Part shown: piece after piece, positions 38,400-47,220 of the stretch
Numbering within the stretch: the stretch's first letter is position 1
Layout of the letters: each line of letters opens with the position of its first letter
Assembly (NCBI RefSeq): GCF_012102745.1
Contig: NZ_JAAVSY010000005.1
Coordinates: forward strand, 1-64,000
DNA from: Haematospirillum sp. H4485
GTDB lineage: Bacteria > Pseudomonadota > Alphaproteobacteria > Rhodospirillales > Rhodospirillaceae
Direction of reading: 5' to 3'
Length of the DNA: 64,000 bases
Made by a program: the position numbers and the translations under genes
Notes under the pieces: model-generated
What the model was told of the DNA's origin: nothing
What the model saw: the letters and a program-made list of their open reading frames with translations, nothing else
The model's database searches: none

Positions 38400-38876
38400 T
38401 CAGTCGCGGGCAATCACAGTGTCATCAAACACATTACTGGCGTGAGATCTCTTGAGCAGGGCATCCATCTCCCGCTGCTTTTGCGCGACTTCCCGTACAA
38501 TGCGGGACTGGACAGCAGCCTGCCTGTCAGAGCGTTCAATGGCACGATTGGCATCCTCGGACAGGCTGTCGGTCAGGGCCTGGAACGATGTAGACTCCAT
38601 CCCGCCGGGCGACAGGGCAGCACGGGCCCGACGCGTTGCCATCTCGCGGTCCAACTTGCGCTGCTGGCGCAGTACATCATCCTGCTGCCGCAATGCAATC
38701 ATCTCCCGGCGAGAAGTCTCCTCTGGATCAGGGGCAGCAAAATCCGGTTCGGGCCGCGAAACCACGGGCACTGTACGCGGTACCTCGCTGTCCCGCGCCC
38801 TGCGGCGTGGCGCATCCCCGAACGAAGACCCGCCCCGGGCACGGATAAAAGGTTCTATAGCATGGAAACCGGCCAC
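38400..38876 (-). CDS. phage internal virion-like or scaffold-like helical protein
   Basis: 158 residues. Disordered and Arg/Pro-rich to about residue 50 (GGSSFGDAPRRRARDSEVPR), then almost entirely charged helix (REMIALRQQDDVLRQQRKLD). It lies directly after tail tubular protein B, where T7-like phages carry internal core proteins. No enzyme motif. The internal virion role is inferred from position. Confidence 0.6.
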   Translation of the reverse strand: MAGFHAIEPFIRARGGSSFGDAPRRRARDSEVPRTVPVVSRPEPDFAAPDPEETSRREMIALRQQDDVLRQQRKLDREMATRRARAALSPGGMESTSFQALTDSLSEDANRAIERSDRQAAVQSRIVREVAQKQREMDALLKRSHASNVFDDTVIARD

Positions 38877-38921
38877 GACTTTCTCCTCACTGCAATCAGG
38901 ATCATAAAAAAAACCGGCTTC

Positions 38922-40853
38922 TCAGCCGGCGGAACGAAGATCGGTCAGAACCGAAAGAATGGTGCAGGGTGCCGGCGTATCCTGCTCGATACGCCACAAT
39001 GGCCGGGGATGCCCGGTCCGCCAGCCCAGCGCCCGCACGGCAACCTCGCACACCGCCTTGTCGTCCTCTGCATCCCCGCGAAAGGACAGTGGCACAGCAG
39101 CACAGAAATCAACCGGCACCGGGCCGGAACCGGTATCCACAACCAGATGCCCTGTCCCCAGAACCCGGAACGAAGCCCGGATCAGGCGGATGCTGCGCCC
39201 GTATACGCCTCCGCCTGCCCCTGCAACAGCGGGCGGCAACGGCTCCACAACATGGGCAAACGGCAGGCCGACATCGGGCGACCGCAGGGGATGCGACAGA
39301 TGAACCCACCCCCGGCGCACGGTCGCCAGCACAAAGCCCTGATCCGCACCCGCCACATACACCTGCTTGTTGTCCAGCGCCACCAGCCCGCCCAGCGATG
39401 CCACCGCCCTGCGGGTTTCCCTTTTCTGGGCACAGTCGGTAAAGGCGGTCTCGTCCAGACACTCCAGACACACCACCGCACCACGACGGACCAGAAGACA
39501 GGTCAACCCGCCACAGACCCGCACCGACAAAATGTCCCCGTCGGTTTCCTGGACACTCCAGGCGGTGATCTGCTCGCGGCGATAGTTGGTGACAGTTGCC
39601 ATGGTCCCCGCACCCATCACCATATGCAGCAGACGCCAGCGCGGGTCATAATCCATGTCCACTGGGTCCTCCACCCGGTGCGAAGCCATCAGCGACAGAT
39701 CCTGGGCCTGATAGGCCTGCTCGCTGTCGGAAAACAGGAAGGCCCGCAGCTCCCGCCCGCCGGCAGCCACAAAGACCGTGGCTCCGTCCACATCACAGGG
39801 CGGAATGGAGCGGGATGCCAGGCTGCCGATCCCGGTCTGCCGACGAACCAGGATACTGGCCGGGCTCAGGGGTTCCCCCAGCACCATCCACTCTGCCCCG
39901 GTGGTAAACACCTGCAGGTGGCGGCCCGGGAACACATGGCGGATGGCGTTGACCTGATCCGACAGGATCGGCATGTGCAACGCATCGTCATCCAGCCCCT
40001 GCCCGGGGTCAAAGTTGAAAAAATCCCCCACCCGCGACAGCCACAAGTGATGCGGCAAATCCCGCGACCCCCCGATCACCAGACGGTTCTGGTGAAACGT
40101 GACCGAAACCGGCCACCCCCGTGCTTCGGAAAAAACTGCTTCCACCCAGTCGGTGCTGTATGCGGCCGCAGGCAGGGTTCCCTCGACCCGCGCCTTCATT
40201 TTTTGCGCTGTCACCCGGGACAGCAATTTCACCGGCACCCCGCGCAAACGGATCCACCCGCCAACATGCGCCGGGGTAAAGAACGGCTTGTCGGCATGCA
40301 GGTGCACCTCTCCGGTCACACCGCCATCCGTGCGCAAGGCAACGTCAAGCGGTGCAAACCGGGCAAACGGTACCTTGGGAACACCTCCCTGCCCGGTTTC
40401 AAAGACCCACGGCGTCACCGACCAGGAATCCTCTGCATGGCAGACAATCTTGTGCGGCGGCACCAGCGGATGAACCACCAGCAGGGTGTCGCTGCTCTGG
40501 CTCCAGTTGATCGCGGCCAGATGCTCCAGCGTCCACGGGGTTTCCAGCGCCTGGATATACTGGACCTCCTGCCCCGATGGCAGCGGCCTGAACACGGTCA
40601 TCTTCCGGTCGGTCGACACCAGCACAAAGACCAGCGCCGTGTTGAACTCAAAGGACAGAAGACGACCCGGACCCGACGCAACAGCCAGCCACCGCAAACC
40701 GGGACGGCGAGTTATGCCCCCGGTCGGACGCACCAGAACATTGCGCAAACACGCCGCACCATTGTCCCACAGGCGCAGGTCCACCCGCCCCAGCAGATCG
40801 GGGGCCAGCTCCCCGGCCGTGAAGTTGGACTTGACATGACCATGCCCGCTCAT
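38922..40853 (-). CDS. tail tubular protein B-like (T7 gp12 type)
   Basis: 643 residues. The start, VKSNFTAGELAPDLLGRVDLR, with ACLRNVLVRPTGGITRRPGLRWLA, is a typical opening of the nozzle or tubular B proteins of podoviruses. The remainder is beta-rich, including HQNRLVIGGSRDLPHHLWLSR and GDFFNFDPG, also family-typical. It forms the distal tail tube or nozzle. Its start codon overlaps the tail tubular A stop (ATGA), so the two are coupled. Close to the full length of the family. Confidence 0.85.
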   Translation of the reverse strand: MSGHGHVKSNFTAGELAPDLLGRVDLRLWDNGAACLRNVLVRPTGGITRRPGLRWLAVASGPGRLLSFEFNTALVFVLVSTDRKMTVFRPLPSGQEVQYIQALETPWTLEHLAAINWSQSSDTLLVVHPLVPPHKIVCHAEDSWSVTPWVFETGQGGVPKVPFARFAPLDVALRTDGGVTGEVHLHADKPFFTPAHVGGWIRLRGVPVKLLSRVTAQKMKARVEGTLPAAAYSTDWVEAVFSEARGWPVSVTFHQNRLVIGGSRDLPHHLWLSRVGDFFNFDPGQGLDDDALHMPILSDQVNAIRHVFPGRHLQVFTTGAEWMVLGEPLSPASILVRRQTGIGSLASRSIPPCDVDGATVFVAAGGRELRAFLFSDSEQAYQAQDLSLMASHRVEDPVDMDYDPRWRLLHMVMGAGTMATVTNYRREQITAWSVQETDGDILSVRVCGGLTCLLVRRGAVVCLECLDETAFTDCAQKRETRRAVASLGGLVALDNKQVYVAGADQGFVLATVRRGWVHLSHPLRSPDVGLPFAHVVEPLPPAVAGAGGGVYGRSIRLIRASFRVLGTGHLVVDTGSGPVPVDFCAAVPLSFRGDAEDDKAVCEVAVRALGWRTGHPRPLWRIEQDTPAPCTILSVLTDLRSAG

Positions 40854-41419
40854 CGCCGCACATCCAGAAGAATGCTGCTGCCCACACGCTTTGGCGTATC
40901 CTCGCTGGAATCAACCGCCCGCGCCCGCCGGAACTCCTGCTCCGCCGCCTGCCACAGGTGATCCGCCCGCCCCGCGCTTTCGGTCAGGGGCAAACAGAAC
41001 GCCGCCGCCAGGCGCAAGACCAGGGCATTGACAAAAAAAGCCGGAAACACACTCTCCGGAACGGCGGCAATGTAATGCAGGACAACCGGCGAGGCGTCAC
41101 ACTCCACCTGACGCCCCACAATGCGGTACGCCACCCCCCGGTCCTGTCCGACACGCCCGACCGACAAAACCCGCAGACACGCCACCGGCAAAGGTGCCGT
41201 AAAGGCATACCCCGAACACGATACAGACGGCATGACCGGCACCACTTCGGTGGTCAGGGCAAAATTCCACGGATGCACCGACAGAAAGGCATCGCGGACC
41301 ATATCATAGAAATGGCGCGCCACCTCGGCCACCGGGGTCGGATCTTCCAGCGACGAAACCGGCAGGGCGCCGATCATCAGCAGCGCGCGGTTGCAGATAT
41401 CAATCCTGTCCAGGGCCAT
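40850..41419 (-). CDS. tail tubular protein A-like (T7 gp11 type, gatekeeper)
   Basis: 189 residues. RIDICNRALLMIGALPVSSLED and VAEVARHFYDMVRDAFLSVHPWNFAL match the adaptor/gatekeeper proteins that join portal to tail. The last part (about 125-165) is the helical VNALVLRLAAAFCLPLTES region. Coupled to the next gene by a 4-nt overlap; 46 nt after the DDE recombinase gene. Confidence 0.85.
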   Translation of the reverse strand: MALDRIDICNRALLMIGALPVSSLEDPTPVAEVARHFYDMVRDAFLSVHPWNFALTTEVVPVMPSVSCSGYAFTAPLPVACLRVLSVGRVGQDRGVAYRIVGRQVECDASPVVLHYIAAVPESVFPAFFVNALVLRLAAAFCLPLTESAGRADHLWQAAEQEFRRARAVDSSEDTPKRVGSSILLDVRR

Positions 41420-41465
41420 GCCTGCTTCCTTTCACCAACACCACAGACAACGAACCGCACAGGCT

Positions 41466-42530
41466 TCAGACGCCCGGCCCGGCAGGATCCCCGGTACCGG
41501 AAAACGCGTCCAGAACGGCCTGCGGGGTCTGCCCCATATTCGGCCAGCCCTTCCCGGGGCGACGGGTGTTGTAATCCTTCAACCATGCCGCAAAGGCGAC
41601 CTGCACCGCTTCCAGCGTCCCGAAAGGCCGCTCCCGGATCCGGGGCAGGAAGAACTCCTCACGCACAGTGTCGCGAAACCGTTCGACAAAACTGCCGCGC
41701 CGGGATGGCAGGGAATCAACTGTCTGATGCCCGATCCCCGCCAGATCCAGATACGTCTGGTACAGGTGCCTGGCCCCGCCGACAAATTCCCGCCCGGTAT
41801 CAGTTCGCACGACATGAACAGGCCAGCCATGACGGCGGAAGAACGGCAGCGCCATATTGTGCAGAACTGCGGTCGCGGCTTCCGGGCGACGACTGTCATG
41901 CAGAAACCCGAAAGCATAGGACGAAAAGGTGTCCACCACGGCATGCAGGTACACCTTACTTCCGCGTCCGGGACAAAAGACAAAGAAGCTGTCCGCGTCC
42001 AGAACCTCGCCCGGGGCCTTTGAAACCGGCGACAACTCGCGGAAGCACGGGTTCATGCGTTCCACAAACGCGGTCTGTTCCGCGCTCAGGACCAGCGTAC
42101 CCGCAGCCCATTGCTGTTCCAGGGCCAACCAACGATCCACCGCACCGCCCAGGCCATTGTCCCCCAGAACACGCTGGACCAACGCGGCGGACAGGGCCAT
42201 GCCCTCATCGGCCAAGGCTGCGTACAGGCGGACCTGCCCCCACGCCGGATGCTCCAGGGCCATGGCTACAACACGTTCAACCACCGCCACCGGGATCGAA
42301 CGCCGCCGCCCTCGACGGGACTCCCTCATCACCGCATGGTCCTGGAGTCCGTCAAAGCCACTCTGGCGGAACTGCTCGGCCAGGCGGGAGAAACACTCCC
42401 GCCCGCCTGATTTCCGGCGGCGGATACCGGCCACATCAGCCAACATGCGCCCCAGATCGGCAACATCCATCACCCCGGCAGAAGACCCTGTGCCAGGTCC
42501 CGCACCGGAACTGTCAAACACTGTATTCAT
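41466..42530 (-). CDS. DDE-type integrase/transposase (rve core) inside the structural operon
   Basis: 354 residues from ATG 42530 (GAGA upstream). The N-terminal part (about 20-150) is a helix-turn-helix-like region with HPAWGQVRLYAALADEG and LVQRVLGDNGLGG. The core has the retroviral integrase pattern: Asp in EVLDADSFFVF (about 180), Asp in VRTDTGREFVGG (about 244) and Glu in SFVERFRDTVREEF (about 284), a D-39-E spacing. Intact triad and no internal stop. It lies in the same direction between capsid-side and tail genes with gaps of 35-46 nt, and I see no flanking inverted repeats. It may be a hitch-hiking element or the cassette's own recombinase. Confidence 0.82.
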   Translation of the reverse strand: MNTVFDSSGAGPGTGSSAGVMDVADLGRMLADVAGIRRRKSGGRECFSRLAEQFRQSGFDGLQDHAVMRESRRGRRRSIPVAVVERVVAMALEHPAWGQVRLYAALADEGMALSAALVQRVLGDNGLGGAVDRWLALEQQWAAGTLVLSAEQTAFVERMNPCFRELSPVSKAPGEVLDADSFFVFCPGRGSKVYLHAVVDTFSSYAFGFLHDSRRPEAATAVLHNMALPFFRRHGWPVHVVRTDTGREFVGGARHLYQTYLDLAGIGHQTVDSLPSRRGSFVERFRDTVREEFFLPRIRERPFGTLEAVQVAFAAWLKDYNTRRPGKGWPNMGQTPQAVLDAFSGTGDPAGPGV

Positions 42531-42577
42531 TATTTCTCTCACTGCGTAATAGGGGAGACATCACCGTGAACCGGCTG

Positions 42578-42814
42578 TCAGGACAGGGCCGTGACAGTCA
42601 CCCCTGAACGTCCCGCATCCTGGACCCGGTACAGGGCCACGGTGCGGGTGTTTTCATCATCCAGGTTGACCACCATCAGGTCCCCCTTGCGCAGCATGTC
42701 CGCCACGCTGTTGAAATACCCGGTTGCCAGGGTGGTATCTTTAGTCCGGTAATGCCACTGGGTAAATCCATTGGCATACGACAGAACAGACAGGTTGCAA
42801 CGTTCAAAAGCCAT
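42578..42814 (-). CDS. small conserved phage protein
   Basis: 78 residues from MAFERCNLSVLSYANGFTQW. It consists of WHYRTKDTTLATGYFNS, a helix, then GDLMVVNLDDENTRTVALYRV, a small beta-rich fold. It sits between capsid and downstream genes, where podoviruses carry decoration or head-completion proteins. Function not recognised. The in-frame stretch upstream overlaps the capsid gene and is not taken as coding. Confidence 0.65.
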   Translation of the reverse strand: MAFERCNLSVLSYANGFTQWHYRTKDTTLATGYFNSVADMLRKGDLMVVNLDDENTRTVALYRVQDAGRSGVTVTALS

Positions 42815-42860
42815 GGCGGCATTCCTTTGTCCTGCAATCATGCAATCGTGGCAGCAATCC

Positions 42861-43682
42861 TCATGTTTCCAGGCATGGCATGGAAACAATGCCCCGGGTA
42901 TCAATCAGGGCCGCACCCTGACTCATCATATTGTTGACAAAATGGGCAGCCCGGTCGCCGTGCCAGGAAATATCCGTCACCACATCAGAGCCAACAGCAT
43001 GCCCGACCGCCGTACGGTGATACCAGAAACAGCTGCGCACTTTTCCTTCAAACAGGGGCAGACCGGTATGAGGCATCCACAAACTGCCCAACCACCGCTT
43101 GGCCTGGGTACCCTGCCACGGCAACGCGTCGGGTCCTATATAATCCGAACGCGCAAATTCAGAAATCTTCAGAAGTTCAGACCATTGCTTCCAGCCGACA
43201 ATCACAAACCGTTCGCCGTCATCGGGCACATCGGCATTGCCCAGTTGCTCGAAAGCGGCCAGGGCCTTTTCCCGCGTCATCCCGGTTGTACCGTCCAGCG
43301 CCGACACGGTTGCCTTGGCCATCTCGGCCAGAATCAGCTCGTCGGTCTTGCGCCCCAGGGCACCGGCCCCCGCCTTTACCAGAACGGCCCGCTCGTCCAG
43401 GCTGGTCTTCAGCTCGTCCAGGCGGTCCACCCAATCCCCGGCATAATAATCCTGAAGGATACATTCCACCGGGGTATGGTCCATGTTCATGACCGGAACC
43501 ATGCCATGGCGCGCCTTGGTCGAGGCCGTGCCCTTGCCAACCTTCTGGAAAACGGTCGAACTCCCCCTTATTCCTCCCTTGCTGCGCACCGTCGGGCGCA
43601 GGCGGGACCCGTACTGCTGATAGGCCAGATGCACATCGGCCTGAAAATGCTTGATAAAAGACTTGTCGACAGAGACTGACAT
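42861..43682 (-). CDS. major capsid protein-like
   Basis: 273 residues. Start MSVSVDKSFIKHFQADVHLAYQQ, then GSSTVFQKVGKG, PVMNMDHTPVECILQDYYAGDWVDRLD, FVIVGWKQWSELLKI and FWYHRTAVGHAVGSDV. The order of helical N-arm, strand-rich core and late hydrophobic strands fits the phage capsid proteins found beside T7-like portals in alphaproteobacteria. AAGGAG stands about 5 nt before the ATG. It would normally follow the scaffold gene directly; here a plus-strand gene separates them. Confidence 0.8.
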   Translation of the reverse strand: MSVSVDKSFIKHFQADVHLAYQQYGSRLRPTVRSKGGIRGSSTVFQKVGKGTASTKARHGMVPVMNMDHTPVECILQDYYAGDWVDRLDELKTSLDERAVLVKAGAGALGRKTDELILAEMAKATVSALDGTTGMTREKALAAFEQLGNADVPDDGERFVIVGWKQWSELLKISEFARSDYIGPDALPWQGTQAKRWLGSLWMPHTGLPLFEGKVRSCFWYHRTAVGHAVGSDVVTDISWHGDRAAHFVNNMMSQGAALIDTRGIVSMPCLET

Positions 43683-43894
43683 AAAAGCTCCTTATGGTTG
43701 AAAAACGACAACGGGGAGCAGGACACGACCCGGCGGAAAAACAAACACCCGAAAACCGTCATTTGTGTTGCACCGTCGCCCGGGGCTCGTATCCTTGGGA
43801 CGGTGTGGCCCTGGTTCGTCCACATCCGCCCGGAAACGGTCCCGGATTGCGCCGCGCAGACCCCAGTCAACCCCGTGGCAGACGAGGCAACGAC

Positions 43895-44587
43895 GTGTCC
43901 ACAGAAGCAGCCACAGAAGCAGCCGCAGAAATCCCGGCCGACGCACCGGTTGTTGTCGAGCACCGCCTTGAAGGCCGGGCCGGCGAAATGTTCACCCAGT
44001 GCGAAACCGCCCTGCAGGCCTTTGTCAAACTGCGTGAACTGTCCGAAGACATGCGGATTCTGTCACTGAATGCCGAACTGGCCGCCGGCCGGGCCGGAAC
44101 CGCCGGCGTGGCCGTGCGGGCCCTGACCCAGTACACCCGGCAGCTGGTCAGCCAGCTGAACCGGGTTCAGGAAGACATGAACACCCTGCAGGCCCGGGCC
44201 GAAGAACTGGTTGCGTCCAACAACGGCACGTCAGGCGGCGAAGGTGGTGAGGAAAACGCCAGTTCCCTTCCCGTGCACGAGTTGTCCGACCGGGAAAGGG
44301 AAGATCAGGAACAAAGCGCGATCTCCACCATCAGCGACCATGCCAAGCAGATTTCTGTCCACGCCCAGACCATCCGGCGTATCGCCGAGCAATCCAACGG
44401 TATTGCCACCAACATCGCCATCGAGGCCGCCGGTGCCGGACGCTACGAACCGGAATTCCGGACCGTTGCAAACACCATGAAACGCTATATCGCCGATTTG
44501 CGGGCGATGGTGGACGACTCCGAACGGGCGGTCAAACAGGTCCTGGAATCCGGGGAACGCCTCAACAACGCCCGCAAGGGGAACTGA
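43895..44587 (+). CDS. cytoplasmic chemoreceptor-like protein with two hairpin-like segments
   Basis: 230 residues from a GTG with GAGG about 8 nt upstream; the in-frame region before it looks non-coding. No membrane or sensor domain. Residues 46-90 (LRELSEDMRILSLNAELAAGRAG) resemble the signalling hairpin tip of MCPs, whose usual form is IA.QTNLLALNAAIEAARAGE.G.GF. Residues 157-205 repeat it in another form (IRRIAEQSNGIATNIAIEAAGAG, then EFRTVANTMKRYI). An acidic, disordered linker joins them (about 108-140). It lies on the opposite strand between scaffold and capsid genes of the phage-like cassette and converges on the scaffold gene. Confidence 0.72.
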   Translation: MSTEAATEAAAEIPADAPVVVEHRLEGRAGEMFTQCETALQAFVKLRELSEDMRILSLNAELAAGRAGTAGVAVRALTQYTRQLVSQLNRVQEDMNTLQARAEELVASNNGTSGGEGGEENASSLPVHELSDREREDQEQSAISTISDHAKQISVHAQTIRRIAEQSNGIATNIAIEAAGAGRYEPEFRTVANTMKRYIADLRAMVDDSERAVKQVLESGERLNNARKGN

Positions 44588-44599
44588 CCAGCCACCTCC

Positions 44600-45338
44600 C
44601 TATCCGGGATACAGGCGCCGGAATCCCTCGCTCACGCGGCGGACCAACGCCGGGTCGCGGTCGCGCCAATAGCGGGGATCACGCATCAGACTCCGGATAT
44701 CGTCTTCCGATGCCGCCACACCTGCCCCGCCAGACCGGCCCAGCCCCGGTTCCGGAGAGGTCATCATCCGGTGCAGGGCAATCACCCCCTCTGCCGTTCG
44801 TGACAGGGTCTCCAGAACATCCGCCGACAGATTCGCCCGCCCCCAGGCCATAACCTGACGCTGAATCTCGTGCCAGCGGTCCTCCCCCCCGAAATGCTGT
44901 ACCAGACGCGTCTTCTGGCACTCCGCCTCAAAGACTTCGGCCATCTGCTCCAGAACCGGGATCACTTTTTCAAGCGCCAGGTCATAGACCAGCTGCGCCT
45001 GCTCGGCCGTAAAGCCACACCGGTGCAGACGGGCGTTCACATCAGAATCCGGCTCCAGCAACGGGTGATGGCAGGTAATACAATAATCCTCCGGCTTGTC
45101 CGGCACCCCGCGCAAACGATCAAGGGCCCGGCGCCCGTCAAACCCGGATTCAGGCCCCGAACCCCCTTTGCCGGCCTGCAACCGGGCCTCCAGCTCCCGG
45201 CACGCCTGCACCAGGGCTTCACGCTCGGCATCCGCCGCCCCGCTGCGGGAAACAGCCGGACGTTCCGCCGCCAAAGCCGGAGGGGCACCCCCCCCCGACA
45301 GAAACAGCGGTACTGGGTGTATCAGATAAATGGATCAT
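44600..45338 (-). CDS. scaffold/capsid-assembly-like protein with a G9 frameshift near the start
   Basis: The main reading frame (about 224 residues to the stop) is mostly helical, with AEQAQLVYDLALEKVIPVLEQM, and ends RDPRYWRDRDPALVRRVSEGFRRLYP, a C-terminal pattern of podoviral capsid-assembly proteins. The natural start appears to be the ATG at 45338, which overlaps the previous stop (ATGA) and has GGACGGA upstream. From that ATG the frame reaches a run of nine G (45288-45296, C on the plus strand) and is one base off the main frame. With eight G the two would join as SVGGGAPPALAAERP. Otherwise translation would need a TTG at 45274 or slippage. CITCHH inside is a chance CxxCH. Confidence 0.75.
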
Positions 45339-45649
45339 TCCGTCCTCTCGTTACTGCATGTCTTCCGGTACAACGGAACCACTCCGCCGCCGCGATCAAT
45401 CAAGGCCAGCAACCAGGCAACCAAGGCCCTTTGTCCTTCCAGGTGACGCAGCGCCGCATCCGGCAACGCCGGCCCGGCTGTCCGATGCAGGGTCATCCCG
45501 ACCAAGGCCTCCAGCACACACTGCCCGTCCACACCGGCAAAGCACCGCGCCGCCGCCGTGGCCAGCCCGGTTGCCTGCTCCGGGTCGGGGACAACACCGT
45601 GCCCCGGCCCCGGAAACAGCCAGGCATCGCGCCCGGCGTCTTGCGTCAT
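45335..45649 (-). CDS. small phage protein between portal and scaffold
   Basis: 104 residues, mostly helical and Ala/Leu-rich (LEALVGMTLHRTAGPALPDA, HLEGQRALVAWLLALIDRGGG). Its ATG overlaps the portal stop (ATGA), and its stop overlaps the scaffold ATG in the same way, so it is tightly coupled to both. No family recognised; a head-assembly accessory by position. Confidence 0.65.
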   Translation of the reverse strand: MTQDAGRDAWLFPGPGHGVVPDPEQATGLATAAARCFAGVDGQCVLEALVGMTLHRTAGPALPDAALRHLEGQRALVAWLLALIDRGGGVVPLYRKTCSNERTE

Positions 45650-47217
45650 GTGCCGTCTCCTTCACCTGCATCCGTTGGACTGGAATCCCCATCCGGAACC
45701 GGCCGTACCGGCACCGGAAGCGGTGAGGCCAGCAGATCCGCCGGCACCCCCAGCGCCCGGCCCAGCCAACGTGCGGCTGCGGCCGGATCAACCACCGCCA
45801 TGCCTTCCGGCCCCAGACGCCGCAGGCTGTCCAGCCACATCAGCGCGTTGCGGGCATCATCCCGGGCCTGCTGGCGGGCCACCGGGGCGCTGTAGCGCAG
45901 GTCCACCAGACGCCCGTCCACCCGAAGATCCGGTATTTCCCCGCGCCGCCGCAGGATCGAGACCGCCCGCATGACCAGCGGCGTCAGCAGTTCGGTCTGC
46001 AAACGCCCATAGGTCGCGCCCAGGATACGGGCCATCTGGGTGGATCGCTCCAGAACCTCGGTCGCGGTCATCCGCGGGCTGTTGACCTGCCCCAGACGAT
46101 CGGCCAGCAACGCATGGCGGATCCGCGCCCGCAGGTCATCCAAAACCAGCTGGCTGACATCAAACCGCCCCGGGGTGGCCAGCGGCGTCAACCCGCTGGA
46201 TCCCGGTGCCTTGGGAATGATCGATCCCGGCAACAGCGAAATGTTTGCCGGATTGAGCACACCGTCATCCTCGGCCATCCAGATCCCGGTCACCGCAATC
46301 GATGCATTGCGCAGCACCAGCTCCACCACCTTGTTGGCCGTCTTGATATCGGGCAGCGCCTTCATCACCGGCGACCGCCCGTATGCCTCCCCCGGTGCTT
46401 TCAGCCAGCGGAAACACACAAACGGCGAGGCCGGAAACATTCCGTCACGCAGCACAACAGTCCGCTCCCCGGACCAATGCGAACCCGATGGCAGCAACAG
46501 CGCCGTATACCGGTACCCGTTCGGTACAGGCTCGGAAGCTTCCAGAACCTCTACCAGCGGGTCGCCGCTGTCATCGCCCCCCGGGCGCACATCCGGCACA
46601 TCGGCGTCCGGGAACCGGTGCCGCACATGGGACAACGGCATCGCGGCATGGCGATACACCACATCCAGCCGCCCCGAAGGCCCTTCGTCCAGGGTCAGCT
46701 CCGTCATCGGGATTGCCGAAAAACGAAAGGCGCTGATCTCGCCCGGCGGGGCTTCCTCGAACAGCAAGGCCGCCGTACCGATTGTCACCAGATCCAGGAA
46801 ACACTGGTGCAGCTCCACCGCAAAGGTCGAGCGGTCGAAATGCAGACGCAGTGTCTCGGCCACATCTTCCAGCAGCGGTGCCAGAGACGCCCGCCCCACC
46901 TCGTCCAGCCCGACGCCACCCTCCAGACCGAACCACCGGGTCCAGGGCGGCGTCAACTCGGCCAGCAAGCTTGCGGCCAGCTGGTCCACGGCATCGGGCG
47001 CCGTCCCGTCAAACAGACGGTCCGTGCGCTTTCCCCCGACCGGAGCCCCGAACAGGCCGGTCCGCTGGGGCAAGGCAAATTCATAACATTCCTGCCAGTG
47101 CGCCTCCCACAGACGGCGACGCTCCAGCGCCCGCTGATAACGGGCCAGAAGACCCTCGGCACCACCATGCCCGGGTTCCGGGTCCATCTTGAAACGAATA
47201 TCCAGGGAACGCCCCAT
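45646..47217 (-). CDS. head-to-tail connector (portal) protein, podovirus type
   Basis: 523 residues. ARYQRALERRRLWEAHWQECYEF and RTDRLFDGTAPDAVDQLAASLLAEL are the opening of Head-tail_con portals. Later YGRSPVMKALPDIKTANKVVELVLRNAS, VLNPANISLLPGSII and PRMTATEVLERSTQMARILG are typical of the family. Twelve copies form the portal ring through which DNA enters and leaves the head. Full length is expected near 500-560, so the protein looks intact. Confidence 0.92.
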   Translation of the reverse strand: MGRSLDIRFKMDPEPGHGGAEGLLARYQRALERRRLWEAHWQECYEFALPQRTGLFGAPVGGKRTDRLFDGTAPDAVDQLAASLLAELTPPWTRWFGLEGGVGLDEVGRASLAPLLEDVAETLRLHFDRSTFAVELHQCFLDLVTIGTAALLFEEAPPGEISAFRFSAIPMTELTLDEGPSGRLDVVYRHAAMPLSHVRHRFPDADVPDVRPGGDDSGDPLVEVLEASEPVPNGYRYTALLLPSGSHWSGERTVVLRDGMFPASPFVCFRWLKAPGEAYGRSPVMKALPDIKTANKVVELVLRNASIAVTGIWMAEDDGVLNPANISLLPGSIIPKAPGSSGLTPLATPGRFDVSQLVLDDLRARIRHALLADRLGQVNSPRMTATEVLERSTQMARILGATYGRLQTELLTPLVMRAVSILRRRGEIPDLRVDGRLVDLRYSAPVARQQARDDARNALMWLDSLRRLGPEGMAVVDPAAAARWLGRALGVPADLLASPLPVPVRPVPDGDSSPTDAGEGDGT

Positions 47218-47220
47218 GCC

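Noticed and set aside
38130..40961. A very long open frame on the plus strand opposite tail tubular protein B
   Set aside because: It is the mirror of the GC-rich coding strand, has Pro/Arg/His-rich low-complexity composition, and the minus-strand protein carries recognisable family motifs.
43694..43894. 67-residue N-terminal extension of the chemoreceptor-like protein
   Set aside because: Sequence is Arg/Pro/His-rich and unlike the rest; the GTG at 43895 has a clear GAGG ribosome site.
45060..45090. CxxCH in the scaffold-like protein, suggesting a cytochrome c
   Set aside because: No signal peptide, no heme-ligand context, and the protein is a helical phage assembly type; chance occurrence.
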